NCBI RefSeq assembly: GCF_937927635.1
Contig: NZ_CALBRW010000001.1
Span: forward strand, 1 to 29,255
Reading direction: 5' to 3'
DNA length: 29,255 nt
Origin: an uncultured Microbacterium sp.
GTDB taxonomy: Bacteria; Actinomycetota; Actinomycetes; Actinomycetales; Microbacteriaceae
Part shown: positions 6,047 to 14,159 of the stretch, piece after piece
Position numbering within the stretch: position 1 is the first letter of the stretch
How the letters are laid out: each line of letters begins with the position of its first letter
The notes under the pieces: model-generated
What the model was told of the DNA's origin: nothing
What the model saw: only the letters and a program-made list of their open reading frames with translations
Database searches by the model: none
Program-made: the position numbers and the translations under genes

Positions 6047-7921
6047 ATGTCTGTCACCTTCTCCTCGTCGTCCCTGTCCACCTTCGCCGCGCTGTGGCGG
6101 CTGAAGCCGTTCGTCAAGCCCATCGCCTGGCGCCTCGTCGGCGGCGCGCTCAGTGCGCTGGCCGCCGCCGTGATCGCTCTGATGGTGCCGATCGTGCTCG
6201 AGCAGATCATCAGCGGCCCGATCGCGAGCGGCGACGTGCTGGCCATCGTCGGCGGCGCCGGTATCGTGCTGCTGCTCGGCCTCGGCGAGGCCGCCATGGT
6301 GTGGCTGCGGCGCTGGTTCGTGCTCACTCCCGCCACCGAGGTCGAGTTCGAGATGCGCGCCGGGCTGTACTCGCGGCTGCAGCACCTGCCCGTGGCATTC
6401 CACGACCGCTGGCAGTCCGGCCAGCTGCTGAGCCGCATGATGCAGGACATCAGCCTGATCCGCCGCTGGATCGCGTTCGGCCTGATCCTGCTGGTGGTCA
6501 ACATCCTCACCATCGGCATCGGCGCCGTGCTGCTGTTCCGCTGGCACTGGATGCTGGGCGCCATCTTCATCCTCACCGGCATCCCGATGTGGATCCAGGG
6601 CTTCCTGTTCGAGAAGCGCTACGGCGTGCTGGCCCGGCGCAGCCAGGACCAGGCCGGCGACCTGGCCACCAGCGTCGAGGAGAGCGTGCACGGCATCCGC
6701 GTGCTGAAGGCGTTCGGCCGCGGCAAGCACGCCCTGCGCCGCTTCAGCTCGCAGGCCGAGACGCTGCGCCAGACCGAGCTCAGCAAGGCCAGGGCCGTCG
6801 GCGAGATCTGGTTCTGGCTCGACCTGATGCCGCAGATCGCGTTCGGCACCAGCCTGCTCACCGGCATCTGGCTCATCTCGATCGGCCAGATCACCGTGGC
6901 AGAGCTCTTCGCGTTCTTCGCGATGGCCACCGTGCTGCGCTGGCCCATCGAGTCGATCGGCTTCCTGTTCTCGTTCCTGCTTGACGCCCGCACCGCGACC
7001 GACCGCGTGTTCGACATCTACCGCGAGATCAACACCATCGCCGACCCGGAGAAGCCGGTGCACCTGGCCGAGCCGCGCGGCGAGCTGGCGTTCGAGGGTG
7101 CGCACTTCCGCTATCAGGATGCCGCGGCCTCCGAGCGCGACCTGCTGGACGGCATCGACCTGGTGCTCGAGCCCGGTGAGACCATGGCGCTGGTGGGTCT
7201 GACCGGCTCCGGCAAGACCACGCTGACCACGCTGCCCGCCCGCCTCTACGACGTCACCGGGGGACGGGTCACGCTGGACGGCGTCGACATCCGCGACCTC
7301 GAGCTCTCCGAGCTGCGCCGGCACATCGCGATGGCGTTCGAGGACGCCACCCTGTTCTCGGCATCCGTGCGCGAGAACGTGCTGCTGGGACGCGCCGACC
7401 TCGATCTGCACAGTCCCGAGGCCGATCGCGTGCTGCGCGAGGCGCTGGATGTCGCGCAGGCCGGCTTCGCCGACGACCTGCCCGAGGGGCTGGAGACCAT
7501 CATCGGCGAGGAGGGGCTGAGCCTCTCCGGGGGGCAGCGGCAGCGCCTGGCGCTGGCGCGGGCCGTCGCCGCGGCCCCGAAGGTGCTGGTGCTGGACGAT
7601 CCGCTCTCGGCGCTGGACGTCGACACCGAGGCCCTGGTCGAAGAGGCGCTGCGGCATGTGCTGGCCGAGACCACCGCGCTGATCGTGGCGCACCGTCCCT
7701 CGACGGTGGCGCTCGCGGACCGCGTGGCGCTGCTGGAGAAGGGCAGGATCACGGCCGTCGGCAAGCACTCCGACCTGCTGCGCACCAGTGCCCACTACCG
7801 GCACGTGATCTCGAGCCTGGAGGCCGAGCGCGCTGAGCATGCCGCGAGAACCGGGGCGATCCCGGTGATACCGGATGCCGAGCCCGAGGCATCCGACCAG
7901 GAGAAGGAGGTGCAGGCATGA
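6047..7921 (+). CDS. Heterodimeric ABC exporter, subunit with degenerate ATPase site
   Basis: 624 residues, a half-transporter with one transmembrane domain (six hydrophobic segments, about residues 25-330) followed by an ATPase domain (about 345-590). Walker A is GLTGSGKT (384-391) and the signature LSGGQ is canonical (493-497). Walker B is VLVLDD, with Asp518 in place of the catalytic Glu. The Q-loop Gln is replaced by Glu432 (AFEDATLF). The H-loop His549 is kept. This asymmetry is the hallmark of the non-catalytic subunit in heterodimeric multidrug exporters such as BmrCD, LmrCD and TM287/288. The ATG at 6047 (weak GAGAG upstream) is preferred over the in-frame ATG at 5993, which falls inside the attenuator hairpin. 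The stop overlaps the next start as ATGA. Drug or lipid export is the likely role; the substrate is unknown. Confidence 0.9.
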   Translation: MSVTFSSSSLSTFAALWRLKPFVKPIAWRLVGGALSALAAAVIALMVPIVLEQIISGPIASGDVLAIVGGAGIVLLLGLGEAAMVWLRRWFVLTPATEVEFEMRAGLYSRLQHLPVAFHDRWQSGQLLSRMMQDISLIRRWIAFGLILLVVNILTIGIGAVLLFRWHWMLGAIFILTGIPMWIQGFLFEKRYGVLARRSQDQAGDLATSVEESVHGIRVLKAFGRGKHALRRFSSQAETLRQTELSKARAVGEIWFWLDLMPQIAFGTSLLTGIWLISIGQITVAELFAFFAMATVLRWPIESIGFLFSFLLDARTATDRVFDIYREINTIADPEKPVHLAEPRGELAFEGAHFRYQDAAASERDLLDGIDLVLEPGETMALVGLTGSGKTTLTTLPARLYDVTGGRVTLDGVDIRDLELSELRRHIAMAFEDATLFSASVRENVLLGRADLDLHSPEADRVLREALDVAQAGFADDLPEGLETIIGEEGLSLSGGQRQRLALARAVAAAPKVLVLDDPLSALDVDTEALVEEALRHVLAETTALIVAHRPSTVALADRVALLEKGRITAVGKHSDLLRTSAHYRHVISSLEAERAEHAARTGAIPVIPDAEPEASDQEKEVQA

Positions 7922-9726
7922 GCGTGGTGGGAACCCAGAACGAGGACCGCTCCGACTACACCAAGGAGGAGAGCCGGTTCATCAGGCGCCGTTCGCTGCG
8001 CCTGCTCGGCTCGCTGATCAAGCCGCTGCACCTGCGCATCGGCATGGCGGCCCTGGTGCTCGTGGTCTCCACCGCACTGCAGGTGGCCGGCCCCATCCTG
8101 ATCGGCATCGCGCTGGACGACGCGCTGCCCACGCTGCTGAAGACGGCGGACTGGATGCCCGCCATCCTGGTCACCGCCGTCTACCTGCTGGCCGGGATCA
8201 TCGGATCCGTGCTGATCGGCCTGTACGTGGTGCTGGCGGCGCGCATCACCCAGGCGGTCCTGCTGGACCTGCGCAAGCGCATCTTCCTGCACACGCAGCG
8301 TCTGAGCCTGGAGTTCCACGAGTCGTACACCTCGGGACGCATCATCTCCCGGCAGACCAGCGACCTGGACTCCATCCGCGAGCTGCTGGACGGCGGGCTG
8401 AACAATCTCGTCTCCGGGGCGCTGTTCGGCATCTTCACCTTCATCGCGCTGGTCGTCGCCGACTGGCAGTCCGGCATCATCCTGCTGCTGGCGGGCTTCC
8501 CGCTGTGGCTGCTGATGCGCTGGTTCTACCGCCGCTCGCAGCTGCTGTACCGCGAGTCCCGCGTGATCAGCGCCAAGGTGATCGTGCAGTTCGTGGAGAC
8601 GATGACCGGCATCCGCGCTGTGAAGTCGTTCCGCAAGGAGCCGCGCAACGACGTCTCCTTCCGCCAGGTGGCGGGCGACTACCGCGACATCAACCGTCGC
8701 TCGATGAACCTGTTCGGCACCTTCGACCCGGGACTGATGGGCGTCTCGGCCATCACGACCGCGCTGGTGGTGCTGTGGGGCGGCATCCGCGTGGCAGACG
8801 GCGCCCTGGGCGTCGGCGTGCTGCTGGCCACCGTGCTGTATGTGCGCAACTTCTTCGCGCCCATGCAGGACATCGCCGGGTTCCTGAACTCCTACCAGTC
8901 CGCCACGGCGGCGCTGGAGAAGGTGTCGGGAGTGCTGGAGGAGGTGCCGACGGTTCCCGACCCGGAGAAGCCGATCGACCTGTGGACCTCCCGCGGCGCC
9001 GTGCGCTTCGACGACGTGACCTTCGGGTACAACGGCGAGAAGACGATCCTGCCGAGCTTCGACCTGGACATCCCAGCCGGGCAGACCATCGCGCTGGTGG
9101 GCACGACCGGCGCCGGCAAGTCGACGCTGGCGAAGCTGGTGTCGCGGTTCTACGACCCGACCGTGGGCGCGGTCACGCTGGATGGTGTGGATCTGCGGAT
9201 GCTGCATCCCAAGGACCTGCGCCGCGCCATCGTGATGGTGACGCAGGAGGCGTACCTGTTCAGCGGCACGGTCGCGGACAACATCGCACTGGGTAAGCCG
9301 GAGGCGACGCTCGAGGAGATCCGCGCGGCGGCGCGGGCCGTGGGCGCCGACGAGTTCATCCTGTCGCTGCCCGACGGCTACGACACCGACGTGAACAAGC
9401 GCGGCGGCCGCGTCTCGGCAGGCCAGCGTCAGCTGATCTCGTTCGCGCGGGCGTTCCTCGCCGACCCTGCGGTGCTGATCCTCGACGAGGCGACGGCCTC
9501 GCTGGACATCCCCTCGGAGCGACTCATCCAGGAGGCCCTGCAGACGCTGCTGGCCGATCGCACGGCCATCATCATCGCGCACCGCCTGTCGACGGTCGCC
9601 ATCGCCGACCGCGTGCTGGTGATGGAGCACGGCCGCATCATCGAGGACGGCACGCCCGACGAGCTCATCGCGGGCACCGGCAAGTTCGCGCAGCTGCACG
9701 CCGCCTGGCAGGAGACCCTGGTCTGA
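7918..9726 (+). CDS. Heterodimeric ABC exporter, catalytic subunit
   Basis: 602 residues, with a transmembrane domain (about residues 25-335) and an ATPase domain (about 360-600). Walker A is GTTGAGKS (395-402), the Q-loop is Gln443, Walker B is VLILDE with catalytic Glu524, and the H-loop is His555. Its signature reads VSAGQ (499-503) instead of LSGGQ. Paired with the upstream subunit, one composite site (this Walker A/B plus the partner's LSGGQ) is intact, and the other (partner's DD Walker B plus this SAGQ) is degenerate. That is exactly the heterodimer pattern. A strong AAGGAGGTG sits 6 nt before the ATG, which overlaps the upstream stop, so both subunits should be made in equal amounts. 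The operon ends at a large hairpin (9737-9802). Confidence 0.92.
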   Translation: MSVVGTQNEDRSDYTKEESRFIRRRSLRLLGSLIKPLHLRIGMAALVLVVSTALQVAGPILIGIALDDALPTLLKTADWMPAILVTAVYLLAGIIGSVLIGLYVVLAARITQAVLLDLRKRIFLHTQRLSLEFHESYTSGRIISRQTSDLDSIRELLDGGLNNLVSGALFGIFTFIALVVADWQSGIILLLAGFPLWLLMRWFYRRSQLLYRESRVISAKVIVQFVETMTGIRAVKSFRKEPRNDVSFRQVAGDYRDINRRSMNLFGTFDPGLMGVSAITTALVVLWGGIRVADGALGVGVLLATVLYVRNFFAPMQDIAGFLNSYQSATAALEKVSGVLEEVPTVPDPEKPIDLWTSRGAVRFDDVTFGYNGEKTILPSFDLDIPAGQTIALVGTTGAGKSTLAKLVSRFYDPTVGAVTLDGVDLRMLHPKDLRRAIVMVTQEAYLFSGTVADNIALGKPEATLEEIRAAARAVGADEFILSLPDGYDTDVNKRGGRVSAGQRQLISFARAFLADPAVLILDEATASLDIPSERLIQEALQTLLADRTAIIIAHRLSTVAIADRVLVMEHGRIIEDGTPDELIAGTGKFAQLHAAWQETLV

Positions 9727-9736
9727 ACCCCACAAC

Positions 9737-9802
9737 CCCGTCTCTTTGCGCCGAACGCGCCGATTCTGCGCCGGAATCCGACATTCGGCGCAAAGAGGCG
9801 GG
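9737..9802. terminator. Large nested hairpin after the exporter operon
   Basis: CCGTCTCTTTGCGCCGAA (9738-9755) pairs with TTCGGCGCAAAGAGGCGG (9784-9801) with one G-U-type pair, extendable to 19 bp. Inside the 28-nt loop, GATTC (9762-9766) pairs with GAATC (9774-9778). It starts 10 nt after the exporter stop, so termination is likely. The nested architecture also resembles a dispersed palindromic repeat. Confidence 0.65.
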
Positions 9803-9812
9803 CTGTTAGGTT
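9784..9812 (+). promoter_or_regulatory. Candidate promoter for a leaderless GTG-start gene
   Basis: TTCGGC (9784-9789), a 17-nt spacer, then TAGGTT (9807-9812). The gap to the GTG at 9819 is 6 nt, so transcription would begin at or near the start codon. The -35 lies in the right arm of the preceding hairpin. Confidence 0.4.
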
Positions 9813-9818
9813 GAGAGG

Positions 9819-10499
9819 GTGAACGGCAGGCGGCTGGGGTACGACGCGGCACGGCTCGAGCTGCGCCAGGCGCAGAAGGACGCGCGGGATGCCGCGGTCG
9901 CGGCCCGTGTGGCCCGTGCCGAGGCCGCGCGCGCGAACGCCCAGCGCGCCGCATCGCAGGCGGATGCCGCAGCCGTCACGGCCTCGCGCCGTGCGCTGCG
10001 AGAGGCGCAGCTGGCGTCGCGCGCGGCGGCCGCGCAGGTGCGCGCCGCGCGGGCACGGGTCACCGCCGAGCGGATGTCACTGGGCACCGGATCCGTACTG
10101 CCGCTGGACCGGCTGCGCACCCGCCACGAGAGCGTGCTGGCCCGCTGGATCGCCTACGAGACCGACCCCGGCCTGGCCCTGGCGTACCCCGCGATGAGCG
10201 ACGCCCGTCAGCCCCACACGGCCGCGTTCCTCGTGATCGTCGAGCGCGCGCGGGAGCAGCGCCCACCCGAGGGCGGCCGCGTCACAGCATCCGACTACTC
10301 GCAGTACCGCCAGTCGGTCGACGACTTGGAGCACGCGTTCGACCTCGCCGAGCGCTCGGCGCGGGGTGAGCGAGTGCAGCAGGAGCTACCGGATGCCCTG
10401 TGGGAGGCCGCCCGCGGCTTCGCCGAGCGCTCCACCGACATGCTGAACCGCACGGCGGAGATGCTGGGCGAATGGACCTCGCGACGCCGGGAGCGCTGA
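9819..10499 (+). CDS. Hypothetical coiled-coil protein
   Basis: 226 residues. I do not recognise the family. Residues about 8-90 are an uninterrupted Ala/Arg/Gln/Glu-rich helix with heptad character (repeated AARxARAEAAR-like segments), predicted coiled coil. Residues about 95-215 look like a mixed helical domain containing LRTRHESVLARWIAYETDPGLALAYPAMSD and LEHAFDLAERSARGERV. There is no signal peptide or membrane segment. The C-terminus is basic (TSRRRER). The start is a GTG with only GAGAGG nearby and a -10-like TAGGTT 6 nt upstream, suggesting a leaderless mRNA. The gene is separated from the exporter by a strong hairpin and converges on the GH1 gene with a single base between the two stop codons. 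Codon use matches the neighbours, so it is probably a genuine gene. Confidence 0.75.
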   Translation: MNGRRLGYDAARLELRQAQKDARDAAVAARVARAEAARANAQRAASQADAAAVTASRRALREAQLASRAAAAQVRAARARVTAERMSLGTGSVLPLDRLRTRHESVLARWIAYETDPGLALAYPAMSDARQPHTAAFLVIVERAREQRPPEGGRVTASDYSQYRQSVDDLEHAFDLAERSARGERVQQELPDALWEAARGFAERSTDMLNRTAEMLGEWTSRRRER

Positions 10500-10500
10500 G

Positions 10501-11931
10501 CTACGCGTCGACCGTGCGCGTGCGCATCAGCCGCTGATACCAGCGTCCGGAGTCCTTGACCGTGCGCTCCAGGGTGTCGAAGTCCACGCGCACGATCCCG
10601 AACCGCTTGGCGTAGCCGTAGCCCCACTCGAAGTTGTCCAGCAGCGACCACACGAAGTACCCGCGCAGGTCCACGCCGCGGGCCAGCGCCCGGTGCGCGG
10701 CCGTGAAGTGCCGGCGCAGGTAGTCGGTGCGCTCGGCATCCCGCACCGAACCGTCCGGCGCGACCTCGTCGTCGAACGCGGCGCCGTTCTCGGTGACCAT
10801 CAGCGCCTGTCCGGGGAACTGCTCCGACAGTGAGACCAGCAGCTCCTCCAGCCCCTCCGGGGCGATGTTCCACCCCATGGCTGTGTGCGGGCCGGGCTGC
10901 TCCACGAACTCGACGCTCCGGTCGCTGCCGGGCCAGGCGGTTCCGCCTTCGGCGCCTTTGTGGCCGTCGTTGCGCTGCTGCGGCGAGACGCCGTCCCACA
11001 GTCGCACGGTGGCCGTGGAGTAGTAGTTCACGCCCAGCACGTCCAAGGGCTGGTGGATGGTCTCCAAGTCGCCGTCCTGCACGAAGCCCCAGTCCGTGAC
11101 GGATGCCGTGTCCGCCAGCAGATCGGCGGGGTACTCCCCCCGCAGCATGGGGCCGGTGAACGCCCGGTTCGCCAGCGCGTCGATGCGGCGCACGGCCTCC
11201 GCGGCCCCGTCGCCCTGCCCGCGCAGCACGTGGAAGTTCAGCGTGACCGAGTAATCGGGATCGCCCGTGGACGTCGCGCGCAGCGCCTGCAGCGCGTGCC
11301 CGTGGGCGAGGTTGAGATGATGCACGGCGGACAGAGCGGATGTCGGCTCGTGCCGCCCCGGCGCGTGACCGCCCTGCCCGTAGCCGAGGTACGCCGAGCA
11401 CCACGGCTCGTTGAGCGTGGTCCAGGTGTGCACGCGGTCGCCGAGGGCCGCACCCATGATCGCGGCGTACTCCGCGAAGGCGTCCACCGTCGCACGGGAT
11501 GCCCAGCCGCCGGCATCCTCCAGGTACTGCGGCAGATCCCAGTGATACAGCGTCGCCACCGGGCGGATGTCGCGCTCGAGCAGCCCGTCGACCAGCCGGG
11601 AGTAGAAGTCCACGCCGGCACCATTCGCTCCGCCGCCCGGCACGGGGACGATGCGCGGCCAGGCGATCGAGAACCGGTAGGCCTCGAGGCCCAGCTCGGC
11701 CATCAGGCCGAGGTCCTGCTCCACGCGATGGAAGTGGTCGCAGGCCACGTCCCCGGTGTCGCCGTTCCACACCCGTCCCGGCGTGCGGCTGAACGTGTCC
11801 CAGATCGAGGGCGTGCGGCCCTGCTCGGCCGCGCCGCCCTCCACCTGGTAGGCGGCCGTCGCCGATCCGAAGATGAAGTCCTCGGGGAACACCAGTCCCG
11901 AGCCGCGGTAGTCGTCGATCGGAACGGTCAT
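10501..11931 (-). CDS. GH1 beta-glucosidase
   Basis: 476 residues, full length for glycoside hydrolase family 1, which hydrolyses terminal beta-D-glucosides with retention. The N-terminal FPEDFIFGSATAAYQVEGG is the family signature. The acid/base glutamate is Glu175 (TLNEPW) and the nucleophile is Glu381 (VTENGA). The late segment YFVWSLLDNFEWGYGY forms the usual aglycone-side motif. There is no signal peptide, so it acts in the cytoplasm on imported oligosaccharides. The ATG overlaps the stop of the GH31 gene by four bases. It is the last gene of the LacI-controlled operon. In this setting it would remove glucose after the alpha-xylosidase has exposed it. Cellobiose or other beta-glucosides are also possible substrates. 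Confidence 0.95.
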   Translation of the reverse strand: MTVPIDDYRGSGLVFPEDFIFGSATAAYQVEGGAAEQGRTPSIWDTFSRTPGRVWNGDTGDVACDHFHRVEQDLGLMAELGLEAYRFSIAWPRIVPVPGGGANGAGVDFYSRLVDGLLERDIRPVATLYHWDLPQYLEDAGGWASRATVDAFAEYAAIMGAALGDRVHTWTTLNEPWCSAYLGYGQGGHAPGRHEPTSALSAVHHLNLAHGHALQALRATSTGDPDYSVTLNFHVLRGQGDGAAEAVRRIDALANRAFTGPMLRGEYPADLLADTASVTDWGFVQDGDLETIHQPLDVLGVNYYSTATVRLWDGVSPQQRNDGHKGAEGGTAWPGSDRSVEFVEQPGPHTAMGWNIAPEGLEELLVSLSEQFPGQALMVTENGAAFDDEVAPDGSVRDAERTDYLRRHFTAAHRALARGVDLRGYFVWSLLDNFEWGYGYAKRFGIVRVDFDTLERTVKDSGRWYQRLMRTRTVDA

Positions 11932-14159
11932 TCCGTCGTCTCCTCGAGGTTCACCGCGTAGTCGCGTGCGGTGCCGTCCGGGGCCGTGACGGTGACGGAT
12001 GCCGTGCCGGTGCCGCCTGGGAAGACCCGCAGCCGCAGGCCGTCGTGGTAGTCGTAGTCGGGCCGGTCCGTGCGGGCGCCCCAGGGGATCACGGCGCCCG
12101 GGCGCGCGTACAGCGGCAGCGAGAGGAAGTCGTGCACCTCACTGCGCCAGCCGCCGCCGGTCACGGTCTCGCCGGTCAGCAGCGAGGTCCACTGCCCGGC
12201 GGGCAGGTAGAACTCCACCTCGCCCGACGCGCTGAGCACGGGAGCCACCAGCAGGTCGGGGCCCAGCATGTACTGCCGGTCCAGGTGCCCGGTGGCGGGA
12301 TCTTCGGGGAACTCCAGCGCCATCGGCCGCATGAGCGGCACGCCGGTGCGCCCGGCGTCGAGTCCGTGCTGGTACAGGTACGGCATGAGTCGCATCTTCA
12401 GCTGCGTGAATCGGCGGGTGACCTCCACGGCCTCGTCGTCGAACGCCCACGGCACCCGGTACGAGTTCGAGCCGTGGAAGCGGGAGTGCGAGCCCAGCAG
12501 GCCGAACGCCGTCCAGCGCTTGAAGACCCCGGCGTCCGGAGTGCCCTCGAAGCCGCCGATGTCGTGGCTCCAGAACGCGAAGCCGCTCATCGCCAGCGAC
12601 AGTCCGCCGCGCAGGGTCTCCGCCATCGACACGTAGGTCGAGGTGGAGTCGCCGCCCCAGTGCACGGGCATGCTCTGCCCACCCGCGGTCGCCGAGCGTG
12701 CGAACAGCACGGCGTCGCCCGCACCCCGGGCATCCACCAGCACCTCGTGCACGGCGCGGTTGTACAGCTGGGTGTAGAGATTGTGCATGCGCTCGGGATC
12801 GGCGCCGTCCGCCCACACCACGTCGGTGGGGATGCGCTCGCCGAAGTCCGTCTTGAAGCAGTCCACGCCCTGGTCCACGAGGCGGCGCAGGTGCGACTGG
12901 TACCAGGCGGTGGCGTCGGGGTTCGTGAAGTCGACCAGGCCCATGCCGGCCTGCCACAGGTCCCACTGCCACACCGCGCCGTCCGGACGGGTGACCAGAT
13001 AGCCGGCGTCCGCGGCCTCGCGGAACAGCGGCGACCGCTGCGCGATGTACGGGTTGATCCACACGCTCACCCGCAGATCCTTCTCGTGCAGTCGCGCCAG
13101 CATGCCGTCGGGGTCGGGGAACACCCGCGGATCCCACTCGAAGTCGCACCAGTTGAACTCGCGCATCCAGAAGCAGTCGAAGTGGAACACCGACACCGGC
13201 AGCTCGCGGGCCGCCATCTCGTCGATGAACGAGTTGACGGTCTGCTCGTCGTAGTCGGTGGTGAAGCTCGTCGACAGCCACAGCCCGTACGACCAGGCCG
13301 GCACCACGGGCGGCCGTCCGGTGAGTGCGGTGTATCGTCCCAGCACCTCCTTGGGCGTGGGGCCGGCGATGACGAAGTACTCGAGCACCTCGCCGGATAC
13401 CGAGAACTGCACGCGCTCCACGGCCTCGGAGCCCACCTCGTACGAGACATGCCCGGGGTCGTTGACCAGCACGCCGTAGCCGCGATTCGACAGATGGAAC
13501 GGGATGCTCTTGTAGGCCTGCTCGCTGGAGGTGCCGCCGTCGGCGTTCCAGATCTCCACCGACTGGCCGTTCTTCACCAGCGGTCCGAAGCGCTCGCCGA
13601 GGCCGTAGACCAGCTCGCCCACGCCCAGGTCCAGCTGCTCGTGCACGAACGCGCGGGATGCGGGGACATCGCCACCCTGCCGGGCGTTGCCGACGATCCC
13701 GGAATCCACCTGCGCGTCCGCCGCCAGCCGCACGTACCCCTGCGCCTTGTGGCCGCTGCCGGTCACCCGTCGCCCGTCGATCTCGAACGACAGGTCCCAG
13801 GGCGCCCCGGGCGCGATGCGGGCGACCAGCCCGCCGGCATCCAGCATCCCGCCTTCGGCGGAGACGACGACGGATGCCGCTCCCGAGCCCGCACCGGGCA
13901 GGTCGAACCCGCCGTGCCACCGGCCGCCGACGTGGTGCGCGATGCGCACCCGGATGACTCCCTCGGCGGGGGAGGAGAGGGTGGTGGTCAGCACCGGGCG
14001 GTTCAGGGTGTCGCCGCGCTTGGCGATGACCGCCGTGGGCGCCGTGATGACCAGGCCGGGACCGTCGGGGGTGTCGGTGCGGTCGACGTCGTACGCCTCC
14101 TGCGCGTACAGCGCGCTCACCCCGGGCCGGAGCTGCCAGAAACCATCGGTGAACTTCAT
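11928..14159 (-). CDS. yicI: GH31 alpha-xylosidase (YicI type)
   Basis: 743 residues. It removes alpha-linked xylose from the non-reducing end of xyloglucan oligosaccharides (isoprimeverose type). The start MKFTDGFWQLRPGV and the total length follow E. coli YicI closely. Family motifs read FHFDCFWMREFNWCDFEWDP (about 326-343), KTDFGERIPTD with nucleophile Asp438, and HWGGDS with acid/base Asp504. GLSLAMSGFAFWSHDIGGFEG and the C-terminal beta-sandwich follow. The F-D-C-F-W-M context in the active site is the YicI/alpha-xylosidase subgroup rather than the alpha-glucosidase one. There is no signal peptide, so it is cytoplasmic. The ATG shares one base with the TAA of the upstream permease (TAATG), and the stop overlaps the GH1 start. 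The open frame extends upstream through the permease region in another phase, which is shadow. Confidence 0.93.
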   Translation of the reverse strand: MKFTDGFWQLRPGVSALYAQEAYDVDRTDTPDGPGLVITAPTAVIAKRGDTLNRPVLTTTLSSPAEGVIRVRIAHHVGGRWHGGFDLPGAGSGAASVVVSAEGGMLDAGGLVARIAPGAPWDLSFEIDGRRVTGSGHKAQGYVRLAADAQVDSGIVGNARQGGDVPASRAFVHEQLDLGVGELVYGLGERFGPLVKNGQSVEIWNADGGTSSEQAYKSIPFHLSNRGYGVLVNDPGHVSYEVGSEAVERVQFSVSGEVLEYFVIAGPTPKEVLGRYTALTGRPPVVPAWSYGLWLSTSFTTDYDEQTVNSFIDEMAARELPVSVFHFDCFWMREFNWCDFEWDPRVFPDPDGMLARLHEKDLRVSVWINPYIAQRSPLFREAADAGYLVTRPDGAVWQWDLWQAGMGLVDFTNPDATAWYQSHLRRLVDQGVDCFKTDFGERIPTDVVWADGADPERMHNLYTQLYNRAVHEVLVDARGAGDAVLFARSATAGGQSMPVHWGGDSTSTYVSMAETLRGGLSLAMSGFAFWSHDIGGFEGTPDAGVFKRWTAFGLLGSHSRFHGSNSYRVPWAFDDEAVEVTRRFTQLKMRLMPYLYQHGLDAGRTGVPLMRPMALEFPEDPATGHLDRQYMLGPDLLVAPVLSASGEVEFYLPAGQWTSLLTGETVTGGGWRSEVHDFLSLPLYARPGAVIPWGARTDRPDYDYHDGLRLRVFPGGTGTASVTVTAPDGTARDYAVNLEETTE

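Noticed and set aside
6011..7840. Long open frame on the minus strand opposite the first exporter gene
   Set aside because: It mirrors codon positions of a clear ABC gene. Composition is Gln/His/Asp/Arg-rich with no family motifs, typical of shadow frames in GC-rich DNA.
7795..9954. 719-codon minus-strand open frame opposite the second exporter gene
   Set aside because: Same reason: it lies over an ABC gene with complete motifs and has the low-complexity Arg/His/Gln composition of an antisense frame.
10499..10501. Search for a bidirectional terminator between the convergent hypothetical and GH1 genes
   Set aside because: The stop codons are one base apart and no hairpin spans the junction, so none is annotated.
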